Assembly (NCBI GenBank): GCA_005281725.1
Contig: SSBO01000001.1
Location: forward strand, 252,956 to 316,955
Source of the DNA: Wuchereria bancrofti
Taxonomy: Eukaryota; Nematoda; Chromadorea; Rhabditida; Onchocercidae
Direction of reading: 5' to 3'
DNA: 64,000 bases
Positions 22,501 through 35,578 of the stretch are shown piece after piece. The position numbers were made by a program, and so were the translations under genes. A model generated the notes under the pieces. The model worked only from the letters and a program-made list of their open reading frames with translations. It ran no database searches and was not told the origin of the DNA. Numbering within the stretch: the stretch's first letter is position 1; each line of letters starts with the position of its first letter.

Positions 22501-25500
22501 ATCTCTATATGTGAACAATGATAAAAATTAATTTATTGAATAAATATTCGACAGAATTATATGGTTTAAAAGAAGTTTAATTAAGTGCTAAATATATTTT
22601 TAAGTATTATTCATTTTCTATCATTAATTATTTCCATTTTTATTATTTCTTTAAAAAATACAAGGGGAAAAAAAAGAAAGGAAGAAAAAGGATGATGTAA
22701 TCTATAATTTTAATTAAAAAAGATAAAGCTAGTAACTAAAAATTAGACAAAAGAGGAAAAAAAAACAGCAAATCAAATGAACTTAGTAATGAACCTATAA
22801 CAACGACTACTATTTAGAAGGGATTAGGAGAGAGAGAGAGAGAGAGGAACAGAAAGGGAGAGAGAGAAGAAATAAAAAGGAAATGTTTTGTATGATTGAA
22901 ATTTTTTCAATAATTTAATGCGGTACATTTCAAAAACGTATCAATTAGAATAGGCGCATTTTTCATCATATTGGAAATTTAGTTGAAAAAAGATATGAAT
23001 GCTACATATGATTGAATAAAATATTTAACACTTATTTACTTACTTACTTCCTTAGTTACTTACTCATCTACTTGACTACTCTTTTTTAGGTTAGAATTAT
23101 TGAGTAATTTAGCTTAAACAAATAAAAAAAAAATTTAATAGTTATATAAACGACGGATATGGTATAATCACCATCATTATTATCATCCTTATCATTACTA
23201 TTATCACTTTTATCACCAATATTGCATATAAGAAGACTAAGTGATGACAATAGTAATGATGAAATAAACAATTTAGTTGACAAAAAATTTTAATTAATTG
23301 AAGAAATATACAATTTAAAATTTTCAGTCTTAGTATTTTTAATAATGCTTGATGTAAGCAAAGATTAAGTAAAATTACTTTAGACTTATTTAAATCAAAA
23401 TCGTGTGACGAAAAGTGTAATATTTCCGAAAATTTTTATTTCCTTAATTTCGACTTTCTTTCTTGAAAAATTTAACCTTTGACATCATCAAAAGAAAAAA
23501 GAAAAATCTCTCTGTTATATTGTTAGCTTTTTCAAAAAATTTCTTCACAATAAATTTTTATCACTTCCATTAATCTTATATTTCCAATCAAATTATATTG
23601 CAAAAATCAAATTATGATTGTTTTTATATTGGTTCACTTAGAATATTATCAATACTACAAAAATTTCCATCATCCGGTTAGCCGAACAAATATCCGGCTA
23701 ATTTTTCAGAAAGATATATAATCTAAAAGGAAAAATTAAGCTTCTGTATGATTAAATTGTAATGTTAATTCATTATTGAAAATAAATGATTGACTATGTC
23801 AGTTTAAATATTAGTAATTAGCTAATATTTTTTAAACTAACAATTAGATAATATTAGCTAATAGCTATTTCATATTTTATTTCATGCATATAAATTTAAT
23901 CTCCAATTTACGCAAATGATTTAACTAAAATTTCATAGCACAACTACGATTTATCTCGAAGCTAATCCGAAGTCTTTCTATATATTATATAAACAATTCT
24001 TTTTTTTTTTTAAACAACAATCTTAATTTTATTAATTTAACCACAACTTTGATAGTTTATTATCAGTTATATTACGGATAGATAAGGCAAATGACAGTTA
24101 TACAAATTATTTTTACTCGATAATTTAACTTATACTAGATAACTTAATTATATTTTATGTTAAAATTTACGTGAAATAAGTTATCTCATACCATAAAATA
24201 AAATTATTTATTTTATACTTTAATATAAAATCAGTTATCTTATGCTTTAACATGAAATTAGTTAGATCTAATAAATAAATTTTATATTATATTAAATTGA
24301 AAAAGTAAAAAAGTAGAAAATTAGCAATGATAGTTTAGAGAAGATAATATGATAACTACAAAGGATTAAAAGAAATAAATAAATTTGGAAAGAATAATTT
24401 AATTAATAATAATAATTAAATTTTAATAAGTCTTTTTCCATCTTTTAAGCCATTAGGTAGTGAAAAAAAAGGGAAAGAAAAAAGCGAAAAAAAGTTTAAA
24501 AAATGTGTTTTAAAACAGATCCAAATTATCTCTCCATAGAAAAAGAGAGATAGAGAGGGATAAAGGAAGAGAGAGAGAGGTGGAGAGAGAAAGAAACCGA
24601 AGAAAGAAAATAGGAAGAGGAAGAAGCGCTTTTAGCTAAAATTTATTCAACAAAATATTTTTAAGTGAAAATAACTCCTTCGAAGCATATTTATGTGTCA
24701 TCGTCTATTATCAGATAAAAATCTTTCAAAGAAAAAAAACAAATTAAAAGGGAAAAAAGGAAAAGTCGTAAAAAGAAACGGAGAGAGAGAGAGAAAAAAA
24801 AGAAGAAATCATTAGTTTACTAACAATTATTATTCTTAATTTATTTATTATAATTAAACGAAATAACTTATTTTTATCATTTTTTTTTATTTACACCTTT
24901 TTGTTTTCTTATTTCATTTGTATTAAATGATCAAAAAAAAAAAAAAAAGAAGAAAGAAAGAAATAGGAAAATAGCAGAAAAAAGAAAAGAAAAGAAGAGA
25001 AAAAGAAAATTTTTGAAATAAACATTTTAAATTAATTTTAATAGAAAGTGGAAAATAGGTAAATTAGATAGGTATATTTAAAGAATGAAAAAAAAAAAGA
25101 AAAATATCACTAAGAAAATTTCACTGCATTGATAATCTAACAACATTGCAACAAAATGTCAATCACTGGTTTAAAAAATTCTGTTTCAAAATAGATAAAA
25201 AGAAAAAAAGAAAAAGAAAATTTTCAATCCATTTTTCGTTCTTTTTCTCAAAAATAAAAAGAAAAGTAAAAAATTAGATAAATAAATAAAATTGTTATGT
25301 ATTGAGAAAAGAAAGTAAAAAGAAAGAAAGAATGGGAAACAATATAAATTACGTATGACTTTTTGTATCGACAAATACTCCCAGTTTTTTTTTTTTTTTT
25401 CATTTTTTTTTTTTTACTTTTTTTTCTACAAACAAACAAATATTCATCATTCCCGGGAGAGAAAGAGAAAGAGCAAAATGAAAATGAGGAAAAATAAGAA

Positions 25501-28257
25501 ACAGTTATCGAATAAATAATATAAATTCGATAACTACAATTAAATAAGAAAATGCTAAAAGTAGGAAAGGATGAATAAAATGAAGAGTAATTTTATGATG
25601 AAATTTAACAACAATGAAATGATTTATTTGAGAATTGATTTAGTCGAGAGTAGTTATTTATATATTTATATATACAAGTTGAATTTCAATTAATATCGTG
25701 AAATTTAATTTTCGTAAAATAAATATTGCATTTTAAACTTAACTTAAGAAAACCAATTAATAATAACTTTTTTTTTTCTAAATAAATTAGTCCTTTAATT
25801 AGAGCTTAATTAAATATATTCAAATATTAGAGATGTTCAACAAAGAAAAAAGTCATATTAAATTATCATTCATCAATAGTAAATGCATTTTTTATTATAA
25901 CTTCAAAAATCACTGAGAAATTTTAAATGCTAATTGTTTAATTAACTAATTTCCATTGTTGATAATTAGAAAACATACGTTAAGAAAATGAATGAAAGAA
26001 AACTGGAGAAAGAAGGAAGAAAAAATGAATTAGTAATAAACTATGAATTTAAAAATGATTGCATGCCAATATGTAACATTTTTATGAATGTTAAATTAAA
26101 TTAATTTTAAATTGAAAATGAATAATAATATTTTTTAAAAAGAATTTATTTTTTTCCAAACAAATATTTCATATTTTTTAATAAGGGTAATGAACAAAGG
26201 AAAAAAAAATGCTTTATACTAAATGATAAGTTGGCAATATAAGAAAGTAAAAAAGATATGAAATGCAACGAATAAGAAATTATTCACCTCAAAATTTTTT
26301 TTCCTCTCTCTCCCTCCCTCCCTCTCTTCCTCTCTCTCTCTCTCTCTGTCATCCTTCTTTCATATCTTCTTTAGCCTCTTTTATTTTCTATTGAAAAATG
26401 TCACACACACTGTTTTTGAGTGTGATATTGATGGATAAATTGCGCTTCTTAGGCAAAAGAAAATGCCAAGCAATGGTTTTGGCTTGTGCTTCTTTGGCTT
26501 TTATTTTTGGATTAAATTGATTTTTATAAAATAGCATAAACAATGAGAGGAGAGTTTCGAGGAAAAAAAAAAGAGAGAGAGAAAATAATAAAATTTAAGA
26601 GAAAAGAGAAAAAGGAAAATATTTTATATGAAATCAATTGTTAATTAATTTATAAATATGAAATGGGAAGAATTGAAAGAAATAGTGGCTAGAATGATTT
26701 CATTTATTACATTAATTTTGTCACATTTCATTTTNCAGTCAAATATTCTGAGACTATATGATTTTGTAAAATTTGATAATTTTTTTTTTTCATCATTAGT
26801 CATTAATTAAATTCATTTTTTTTAAGTGGAATAAAATTAATAGGATAAGTGAAGAATTAAATTTTTGATCAATTTCAAATTTATTTCAAACAATCCTAGC
26901 TAATCTTATTAAAATATTGAATTTTCAAAGAAAAAAAAAAGATTTTACTTTTAATTTAATTATATAATCTTCGAAAAAAAATAAAAAAGTGAAACAATTT
27001 TTGAAACAAAAAAATAAGAGTTGTACAGTAGGCGAAAGATTTAAAATTGAATTAATAAATAATTTTTTTATGCTTATTTAAATAACAATAATTAATTATA
27101 TCTAACTATATGATGCGACTTTTCCTGTTGGGAAAACAAAAATTTTAAAAGAAATATGTTATTATAAAGCAAATAATTTCAAACAAAATCGTGCGCTATA
27201 AATTTTTTCGCTAATTAAATTTCACTTTTTGCTAATTAAATATAATAAAAAGTTTTATGATAAGTTTCGTTAATTAAATCCCAAAATTGAAATTTAAGAT
27301 ATATTAAAATAAATAAGTTATTGTTTTCAACATTTTGCATATATTCTTTTGCATCGGAATTTCGTATTTGCATATAATTTTTCATATAACGTACTTTTAT
27401 TATTTACCTACTTAATTTTTTTAAATTATTCATAGTTACAATGTTCATATGCTAATTCATCTATGGTGCAAATTAAGCTAATTTTTGAATTTCACTAAGC
27501 TTATTAATAAGACTAATTAGTGTTAAAAATTTTTAAATAATATTTTTGATAATACTTCAAAGTGTAATAATGATTAATGATTATAAAACAGTTACAATGA
27601 ATAAAATCATTTGATGACACACACAGTTATACATACTATCAAAACTCGATGAAAAGTGTAAATGACGACAAAATTTTTGCCACAAAATGATATCATTTCA
27701 TTCTTTCGCATTTTTGATTTGCGGTGGAAAAAAAAAAACGAAGAAATATTTTTAGCTTTTTAACATTTTTCTTTTTCTCACACTTTATTAATGAATAGAA
27801 AAAGTAATTTGAAGATTACAAATTTATCTCTTTGCTTTTTTTTTTCATTATTGTATTAAGTATTCCTTTCACGAAAATTCAAATATATTTGTTAGTTAAA
27901 TATAAAAATTTTGTTTTCTTTTCAACAAATTTTATCTCCTTTTTTTTCTTTTTGCAATAACCATTGGATTATTATCATTCATTTTTTTTTTCAATTTCAA
28001 TTCCAATTTTTCTTTTTATTTTGTAGCAAGCAGCTGTCTACATTTTCTATCATTCCCTCTGGGTTTTATCCTCTTTTTTTTTTTGTCTTTTTAATTCTGT
28101 TGGAATCAATAACAAATTAAAATGCAAAACGAATGATTCAACTGGATATATGTATATACTGTATGAATTACTTTTTAATTTTAGGGATAAAAAAATATCC
28201 CACTGATTCACATCAACTCTTTGAATTTCATCAAAAATTACTAAGCCTAAGCTATTG
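19560..28257. other. AT-rich desert with GA/CT simple repeats; no gene recognised
   Basis: Unique sequence here is dominated by A/T. Embedded are GA or CT tracts (about 19987-20008, 21533-21572, 21925-21968, 22829-22868, 24540-24590, 24780-24800, 26303-26348) and a GAATG/AACGGATG degenerate array (22120-22300, with a 22-bp direct repeat near 22172-22215). A CCGG-containing inverted repeat is at 23671-23701. ORFs here translate to Phe/Lys/Ile runs. The one exception is a 29-residue ORF at 26431-26520 (MDKLRFLGKRKCQAMVLACA, then a hydrophobic end), which has no splice context I can support. Single Ns occur at 19433 and 26735. Confidence 0.7.
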
Positions 28258-28309
28258 TTTATGGTAGAGCTGTCCATTTAAAATTTCAATTTCAGACTTG
28301 CCTTCGAGT

Positions 28310-28695
28310 GATAGTTATAATGAATTTTCAAATTTCAAACAATTTCATCCCATCTCTTTCCTTTTAAGCCAGATGATAGATGATATTTAAGCAATAAATA
28401 AACATTTCACTACAAAATGAGTAGTTTATTGAATCTTCCGGAACATATTTATTTCTTCAGTTCTATAATTTTAGAAAGATTGAAAAGAAGAGCAAAGAGA
28501 TAATTTAAACTAATTAAATTTTATTGATCAAGCATCAAAAGCAATGCTTAAAGAAATGCCTTCATATTCAGTTAGAGAATTAATTGTATATGATGCTAAT
28601 CAATTATTTATGCTCGAATATCATCTATCATCTGGCTTAGAAGGAAAGAGATGGGCAAGAAATTGTTTGAAATTTGAAAATTCATTATAGTTGTC
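28310..28695. repeat. 92-bp inverted repeat around a 202-bp spacer
   Basis: The arm at 28310-28401 is the reverse complement of 28604-28695 with roughly nine-tenths identity by eye. Shared landmarks are TATAATGAATTTTCAAATTT, CCATCTCTTTCC and AAGCCAGATGATAGATGATA. Similarity resumes farther out as TTATGGTAG (28259-28267) and its complement CTACCATAA (28717-28725). The spacer is not inverted. A transcript through the whole would fold into a long hairpin. Either an inverted segmental duplication or a small non-autonomous element could produce this. No target-site duplication was identified. Confidence 0.85.
28514..28690 (+). pseudogene. Protein-like ORF inside the inverted repeat, possible gene fragment
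   Basis: From the in-frame stop at 28511 to TAG at 28688-28690 the plus frame is open for 58 codons, 48 of them from the ATG at 28544. The translation is of balanced composition (for example KEMPSYSVRELIVYDANQ and EYHLSSGLEGKRWARNCLKF), unlike the surrounding AT-rich ORFs. The other arm, read on the minus strand, carries a broken copy: YHLSSGLKGKRWDEIV followed by a stop, with a one-base shift upstream. I do not recognise the family. No acceptor or donor pair links it to another exon, so it is best described as a gene fragment or part of a repeat, with a short real exon as the alternative. Confidence 0.35.
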
Positions 28696-29975
28696 ATCGT
28701 AAAATAAGTTTGATAGCTACCATAATAAAATGCTGAATTTGAAACAAATTCGATATCAATCATGATAAAATCTAAATTAAAAACTAAGAGAAATGAGTGA
28801 TAAAAGGATGAATTCTCGAGATCATTACATTGATTTGATTGATATCATATAGAATACGTAATTTCGAGAGCAAAATGAGAGAGGATGAAAATTAATATAA
28901 GATTGTGTATGCATCAAAAAGCACAATACAAATCAAATTGGAGTGACAAGTCCTGCATGACAGGTAGATTAATCCGTTGTTGTATATGTCGTTGAATGTG
29001 ACATTAATGGTCGTGTCACTCTCACTCATTAACTAATTAATATTTCATTTAATATTTCATCCAATATATAGAAAGTATATATTACTTAATTATAAATATG
29101 AAAGTTATCTTTAAAATTTATAAATTTTTGAAGAAAAATTAAAGTAAATCAAAAAAAACATTATAATGTTTGCTATTAAATCATATAGTATATTAATTCT
29201 TGTAAGTAATAATTAAAAAATACTGCTATCTTTTATCAGTTATATTAATGTTATATGATAGCAAATAATGATTATCATATTTACTACTAACAGTCTAACC
29301 TAATTATCAACTGATATTACTATCATTGAATATTCATTTCAAATATCATGTGTCTTCAGATATGATATGTATACTATTTAAGAATATGGTCTGTACATGT
29401 ACCGTACCTTCTAAACATATACGAATACCATATCCTTATATCCTTGAATGGGATATAGTATATGTACCGTATCCTTCAAACATAAATAAGTACCATATCC
29501 TCACATTATCTTTTTTTAATCCACTCATTTTATCCAATTATTATAATTGCTAATTTCCCGTGCAGCAAAATTTTGGGCAAAAATATTCGAAAAAATTATA
29601 TTATAGCATGAGAATATGATAAAATTTACACAGGAAATTATAATTGCCATACAGTTATCATCACTTTCAGTATAGAATGATAAGTAATCAAAAGTTATAT
29701 AATCATAAGCTTATATAAGTCATGGGTTATAAGCTTGTATAAATCATAAGCAAAAGTCATAAGCTTATATAACAATAAGAGGAAATGATCAATCATTTTC
29801 AATCAGTAAGAAAATTACAATCCATCGATGAAAATATTTAACTAGAAAAAAGAAAGGAAAAAATCGATCAAATAAATAATATCGCACGAAATATAAACAG
29901 ATATACGCAAATTTCAACCTATTAACTAATAGAAAATAATAGATATGGCAAATATTTGATGGTCTTTATTGAGGT

Positions 29976-30118
29976 GAGGTGAGAATGAGTACTAATTATT
30001 GATGATTTTTATCAAGGTGAGAATGAATACTAATTATTGATGATTTTTATCAAGGTGAGAATGAGTACTAATTATTGATGATTTTTATCAAGGTGAGAAT
30101 GAATACTAATTATTGATG
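29976..30118. repeat. 38-bp tandem repeat, about 3.7 copies
   Basis: The unit beginning GATGATTTTTATCAAGGTGA starts at 30001, 30039 and 30077, with a partial copy before and after. A single base alternates between copies (GAGTAC, GAATAC, GAGTAC, GAATAC), so the array duplicated as 76-bp pairs. Confidence 0.9.
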
Positions 30119-32159
30119 AAGCTGCTGTAATTAAATGAAACTGAAATGGAATTGATTAAAATTAAATAATGCAAGAGAAATAAATACAACTCACTTATTA
30201 TACATTATTAGCAAACTAATGGGCATATTAGTGGGAGGAAGAGAAAAAAGAAAAGTTTTTTAAACTTTTTAGAAAAATCAAAAATGGAGGAACAAAAAAA
30301 GTGAGATTCCATTTAGCTCTTTTTTTTTTTTTTTTAAAAGAGTGAGATTCTATTTAGCGTATGGACAAAAATTGAACTAAATTAAATTGAATTAAATCAA
30401 CAAAATGAATTATTAATGACTGATAAGCGATAAAAGAAAAATGTTCGATAAGTTGAACAAAAGGATGAGAAAAGAGTTAAAAAAGGAGATAGGAGGAGAG
30501 AGAAAAAGAATAAGAAAAAAAGATTACATAAATTTAGCATGAATTTAACCTAAATTTCATGTCTGATTTTATGACGTTATCTTTTCTTTTTCTATAAAAT
30601 GAAATTAAAACTTTATAAAATCTTATTCGTTTGAAATTGCGTTCGATTTTCTTAAACGATCATATCATCAATAGAAAGAGAAGAGTTTAATTTTTATTAA
30701 AATTCGATTGATGGATGAGAAAGACAAAGAATATTTTTCTTTCTCATCTTCTTTTTCTTCCTCTTCCTTTTTTTAAACTTCCAGCTTAAATGTATAATAT
30801 AAAAATGATCTCTAATCGATATGAAAAAAAAAAACGAAATAGTCTTAGTTTCAATTTCAATCTAATATGCAAATAATTTTCGGAATAAAGAAAAGAATCC
30901 AATTTAGGCAAATACATTTTGGATAATTATTATATTATTCGTTATTCATTATCTATTCTGTGTGGTATGAATTATTATCCAAGCATTGAAAATGTATTAA
31001 GGATTATTTGAAATAAAAAATGAAAAAGAAAACAATTGATCCAAGTTGATAGTAATCGTATTAATTGTCAGATAATGATAATATTGATAGTATTATTGAT
31101 AATATTATTGACAATATTGTAGAATAAGATCCGACTAATATTAATAATGATAATGTTAATGATAATTATACCTAGTGAGAGCGATATTAACATGTGATAA
31201 AAGATTTTTTGAAGAATGTAAACTATATCATAAAGTATTGTTATATGATAGAATGCTTATGCTACATGATATTATATGATAAAATATAGTGATAGTTGAT
31301 AATACCAATGCCGTTAACTGCATTTATTGATAAGAGAATTTTCTCATTAATGATATTTATTTTTTATAGGTTAAAAATTAATTCCAATATTTTAACCATT
31401 AATTAAGAAAACCTTTTTATTAGTGATAGAATTAAAACTATTAGGACTACTTGTATTTAAATTAAAATAATTAAGTTTGTTTCATAAATGAATTTATATA
31501 ATAATATTCATTTAGCTAAATCGATGTCAAAGAATATGAAAAACAGTACAACTGATCAGTGCTTAATAAACGGTAACGGTAATTGTATAAGAAATAACTG
31601 CTCATGTAATAAAAAAAATGAATTTCAATTTAACAAAAAGAAAAAAAAACAAATTACAAAACCTAAAGCAAAACAAAAAACACACATATACATACAAAGA
31701 GGAACAAATTTTTGAAATGAAACTCATAAATGTAAGAAGAAAAAGAAAACATTATTTTCGAATTGAGAAAAGCAATTAATTTGAATCATTATTAGTGAAC
31801 TTCTCATTTCATTATTACCATTTTATTTCTCTCATTCAACAAAAAAGAAGCAGCACATCATATGGGATAAAATCGCCACTACTTTCTTTTAAATAATAAT
31901 AGTAATGATAATTATAATAATAATTAATAATAATAATTAATAATCAATAGTAATTAACAATAATAATTAATAATGATAATATTATAATAATAATAATAAC
32001 TATTATTATTGATTAATAATAACAATAATAGCTCATCGATAAACAATAGACATTCAGCTCGTTTCAAGTTTCATTTCAATTTTTTCCTTCTTTTGTTTGA
32101 GGAGAAAGAAATGTGAAATAATAAATATTGATATTGATTTCAAAGCTTTTACTCCAAAG

Positions 32160-32279
32160 TGTGTATGTATGTATGTGTGTGTGTGTGTCGTATGTGTGTA
32201 TGTGTGTGTGTTGTATGTGTGTATGTGTGTATGTTGTGTGTGTATGCGTGTATGTGTGTGTAAATATATATATATATAT
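32160..32279. repeat. GT/TATG microsatellite
   Basis: Interrupted (GT)n and (TATG)n run to a terminal (TA)n near 32265. Long ORFs on both strands across it are artefacts of the repeat. Confidence 0.95.
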
Positions 32280-32908
32280 GCGCTGAGTGCGGTGTTGTAT
32301 AAAATACATTGCCCGAAAATAACTACGAGAAAAGAGATGACTCATCTCTTTTTAACTTAACGTAATTAATGGAAATAAAATAAACGGATTAATTCTTATA
32401 GCCATTTACAGCATAAATGAAAATGAATGAATAAGTAAATAAATAGAATTGGTAGAAATGAATGAAATTTAAAAAACAAAAAAAAAAAAAAAAATGTGAA
32501 ATGGTATATTTTCATTGCAGCGACCATCATTTGACAGTAGCATGGCGATTAAACGAGACATTGTGAATGAATGAGAAGAGCACATGTCGCAGAAATTTAG
32601 AAAAAAAAAAAGAAAGAAAAAAAGAACAAAAAGAGAAAAAGAAGGGAAAAGAATCGATGCTCATCAAATTTGTTACCATCGATGAAATAATGATTACAAT
32701 TCAAGCTTAGTTAATAGCTAGCTAGCTTAATCCTATAATTCAAGCTAAGCTTCAACTCTTAGCCTCTTAGTCCTTAGCCATTTCCATAATTTAAGCCAGT
32801 CTACAATTCCTTCTTTCTCTCTCTCTCTCTCCCTCTCTCCCTCTCTCTCTCTCTTCCTCCTCTTTCTCTCTTTTTCGCCTTCTCTTTCAACTAATTTTAA
32901 AGGAAAAG

Positions 32909-33055
32909 AATGGATGGATGAATAAATGAATGAATGAATGAATGAACGAATGAACGAATGAACGAATGGATGAATAAATGAATGAATGAACGAATGACCG
33001 AATGGATGAATGAATGAACGAATGAATGAGTGAACGAATGAATGGATGAATGAAT
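32909..33055. repeat. GAAT/GAAC/GGAT tetranucleotide array
   Basis: About 36 tetranucleotides, mainly GAAT with GAAC and GGAT variants, form an imperfect microsatellite. Two His/Ser/Ile-rich minus-strand ORFs over it are repeat translations. Confidence 0.95.
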
Positions 33056-34587
33056 ATAAATGCGCAAATCATATTTCATTAAAATTTAATAGATAGAAAA
33101 TTGAATATAATATATAAAAGTCTTGTAAACAGTAAATATGACAGATAGTATTGTATGTAAACAGGAAATAATTGCACTAATAGGTCATTACCATTAACCA
33201 ATTGTCATCAGCCTATGTCATCTATGTCATTTCTTATCCGTTCAATTAAATTATTTGAGAAATTTAAATTTCAAAACTTCTACTACTACTCCACATCATA
33301 TTTATTGAGCATTAATTTTCAAAGACTATTTTCATCATTTTTATCAGATTAATTAACATTCAAGTATTACTCTTTTCGTACTTTTTAATTGAATTTTAAC
33401 TATCATTTTACACTTTTATCCTATCATATTTATTAGATTTCTTGTCATATTTTTATTGCAATTTAATTTTGGCAAATTTTAATAGAATTTTCCATGAAAT
33501 TAGTTTGAAAAAAAAAATGATACAGTTTTGTTTAGTTTAGTTTAACTAAATAAATGAAAATAAAGCATAAAATTTTATTGTATTAATGAATTAAACAAGT
33601 GATAGCTTTTAGATACCTATCATTTTAAGGCTATATCAATTCCATTCCTATAAGTGAAAGTCTTTCAATATTAGCCAATATCTATAATAGATATACAAAG
33701 AGAGAGAGAGAGAGGGAGAGAGAAAGAGAGAGAGAGAGGGAGAGAAAGATAAGGGAAAGAAGTAAAGTAGTGTGGAATTGATGAGCGAATATTGTATTAA
33801 TGAGTTCAAAGGAAGTGAAATAAATTTACAATTTGCATAATTGCAGTGAAATATTTGAATTGGACGGAATTGAATTAGTTCGAGATTTTTCCATATTTTT
33901 AAAATTAAACTTAAAGTAAAATTTAATTTTTTTTTTGCAGTGTTAAATGTAATATTTGATATATTTGCAAAATAATACATAATTATTTTTTGAAATGTCA
34001 AAATAAAAGTGACCATCAAATTCATTTATTTAGTTATATTCAGATTTAATGATTAACTGTTTCTTTCTTTCTCTCTCTTTCACCCTTCTCTCTCTCTCTC
34101 CCTCTGTTTTTCTACTGTTATTTTTTTCCTTTTTCACGGTAGAAATTTTTCTACAATACAATTTCAGAAAAGGAATTTTCATTTCACATATTGAAAAAAT
34201 ATATGCAAGAAAAAATAAAAAGTAAAAATTCATGATAAATTGATTTTTTTTTTAAATTGTAATCATATTTTTCAAATCATAATCATTTTTTTAAGGCAAA
34301 AAACATTGTCAGCCTTGTATTTATTATATATTAATAAATTCATTTACATATTTTATTTTTAATTTTTCATTATTTATATTATGCATTATTAGTCTTTTTA
34401 TATTTATTATAATATTACGTTGTTAGTTGTTCATATGTTCTATTTTAAATAAAATTATTCGTTAATAAATTTATTCATATATTCTATTTTTTTCATGTTA
34501 ATTTTTTTATATAATAATTTATTCATGCATTCCATTTTCAATTTTTCATTATTTTAATAAATTTATTCACATATTCTATTTATAAAT
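33056..34587. other. AT-rich desert to the assembly gap
   Basis: No gene is seen. A GA tract lies at about 33698-33750 and a CT tract at 34068-34105. From about 34250 a loosely repeated AAATTTATTCATATATTCTA-like motif recurs up to the gap. The gap may therefore mark an AT-rich tandem repeat that could not be assembled. Confidence 0.6.
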
Positions 34588-35578
34588 NNNNNNNNNNNNN
34601 NNNNNNNNNNNNNNNNNNNNNNNNNNNNNNNNNNNNNNNNNNNNNNNNNNNNNNNNNNNNNNNNNNNNNNNNNNNNNNNNNNNNNNNNNNNNNNNNNNNN
34701 NNNNNNNNNNNNNNNNNNNNNNNNNNNNNNNNNNNNNNNNNNNNNNNNNNNNNNNNNNNNNNNNNNNNNNNNNNNNNNNNNNNNNNNNNNNNNNNNNNNN
34801 NNNNNNNNNNNNNNNNNNNNNNNNNNNNNNNNNNNNNNNNNNNNNNNNNNNNNNNNNNNNNNNNNNNNNNNNNNNNNNNNNNNNNNNNNNNNNNNNNNNN
34901 NNNNNNNNNNNNNNNNNNNNNNNNNNNNNNNNNNNNNNNNNNNNNNNNNNNNNNNNNNNNNNNNNNNNNNNNNNNNNNNNNNNNNNNNNNNNNNNNNNNN
35001 NNNNNNNNNNNNNNNNNNNNNNNNNNNNNNNNNNNNNNNNNNNNNNNNNNNNNNNNNNNNNNNNNNNNNNNNNNNNNNNNNNNNNNNNNNNNNNNNNNNN
35101 NNNNNNNNNNNNNNNNNNNNNNNNNNNNNNNNNNNNNNNNNNNNNNNNNNNNNNNNNNNNNNNNNNNNNNNNNNNNNNNNNNNNNNNNNNNNNNNNNNNN
35201 NNNNNNNNNNNNNNNNNNNNNNNNNNNNNNNNNNNNNNNNNNNNNNNNNNNNNNNNNNNNNNNNNNNNNNNNNNNNNNNNNNNNNNNNNNNNNNNNNNNN
35301 NNNNNNNNNNNNNNNNNNNNNNNNNNNNNNNNNNNNNNNNNNNNNNNNNNNNNNNNNNNNNNNNNNNNNNNNNNNNNNNNNNNNNNNNNNNNNNNNNNNN
35401 NNNNNNNNNNNNNNNNNNNNNNNNNNNNNNNNNNNNNNNNNNNNNNNNNNNNNNNNNNNNNNNNNNNNNNNNNNNNNNNNNNNNNNNNNNNNNNNNNNNN
35501 NNNNNNNNNNNNNNNNNNNNNNNNNNNNNNNNNNNNNNNNNNNNNNNNNNNNNNNNNNNNNNNNNNNNNNNNNNNNNN
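34588..35578. other. Assembly gap (991 Ns)
   Basis: A run of undetermined bases separates two scaffold contigs. Nothing can be said about its content. Sequence on the left is made of TTTATTCATATATTCTA-like repeats and on the right starts with poly-T. Confidence 1.

Larger units (their letters stand above)
28726..32890. other. AT-rich desert with short tandem repeats; no gene recognised
   Basis: Contents include a 65-bp-period duplication (29390-29505, containing CCGTA and CCATATCCT), clustered ATAAGCTTATATAA motifs (29690-29775), a 38-bp tandem repeat, AAT arrays (31885-32030), a GT/TATG array, a 21-base palindrome at 32331-32351 (AAAGAGATGA and TCATCTCTTT around one C) and CT tracts (32815-32855). 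A GC-richer pocket at 32515-32600 reads on the minus strand as MCSSHSFTMSRLIAMLLSND and onward, without confirmed splice partners. It could be a promoter or untranslated first exon. Confidence 0.65.

Noticed and set aside
26431..26520. 29-residue ORF with a hydrophobic end
   Set aside because: Too short, bounded by stops, with no splice partner. The local inverted CACACT/AGTGTG word is too short to call a structure.
32076..33079. His/Ser/Thr/Cys-rich ORFs on both strands
   Set aside because: They are translations of the GT/TATG and GAAT microsatellites.
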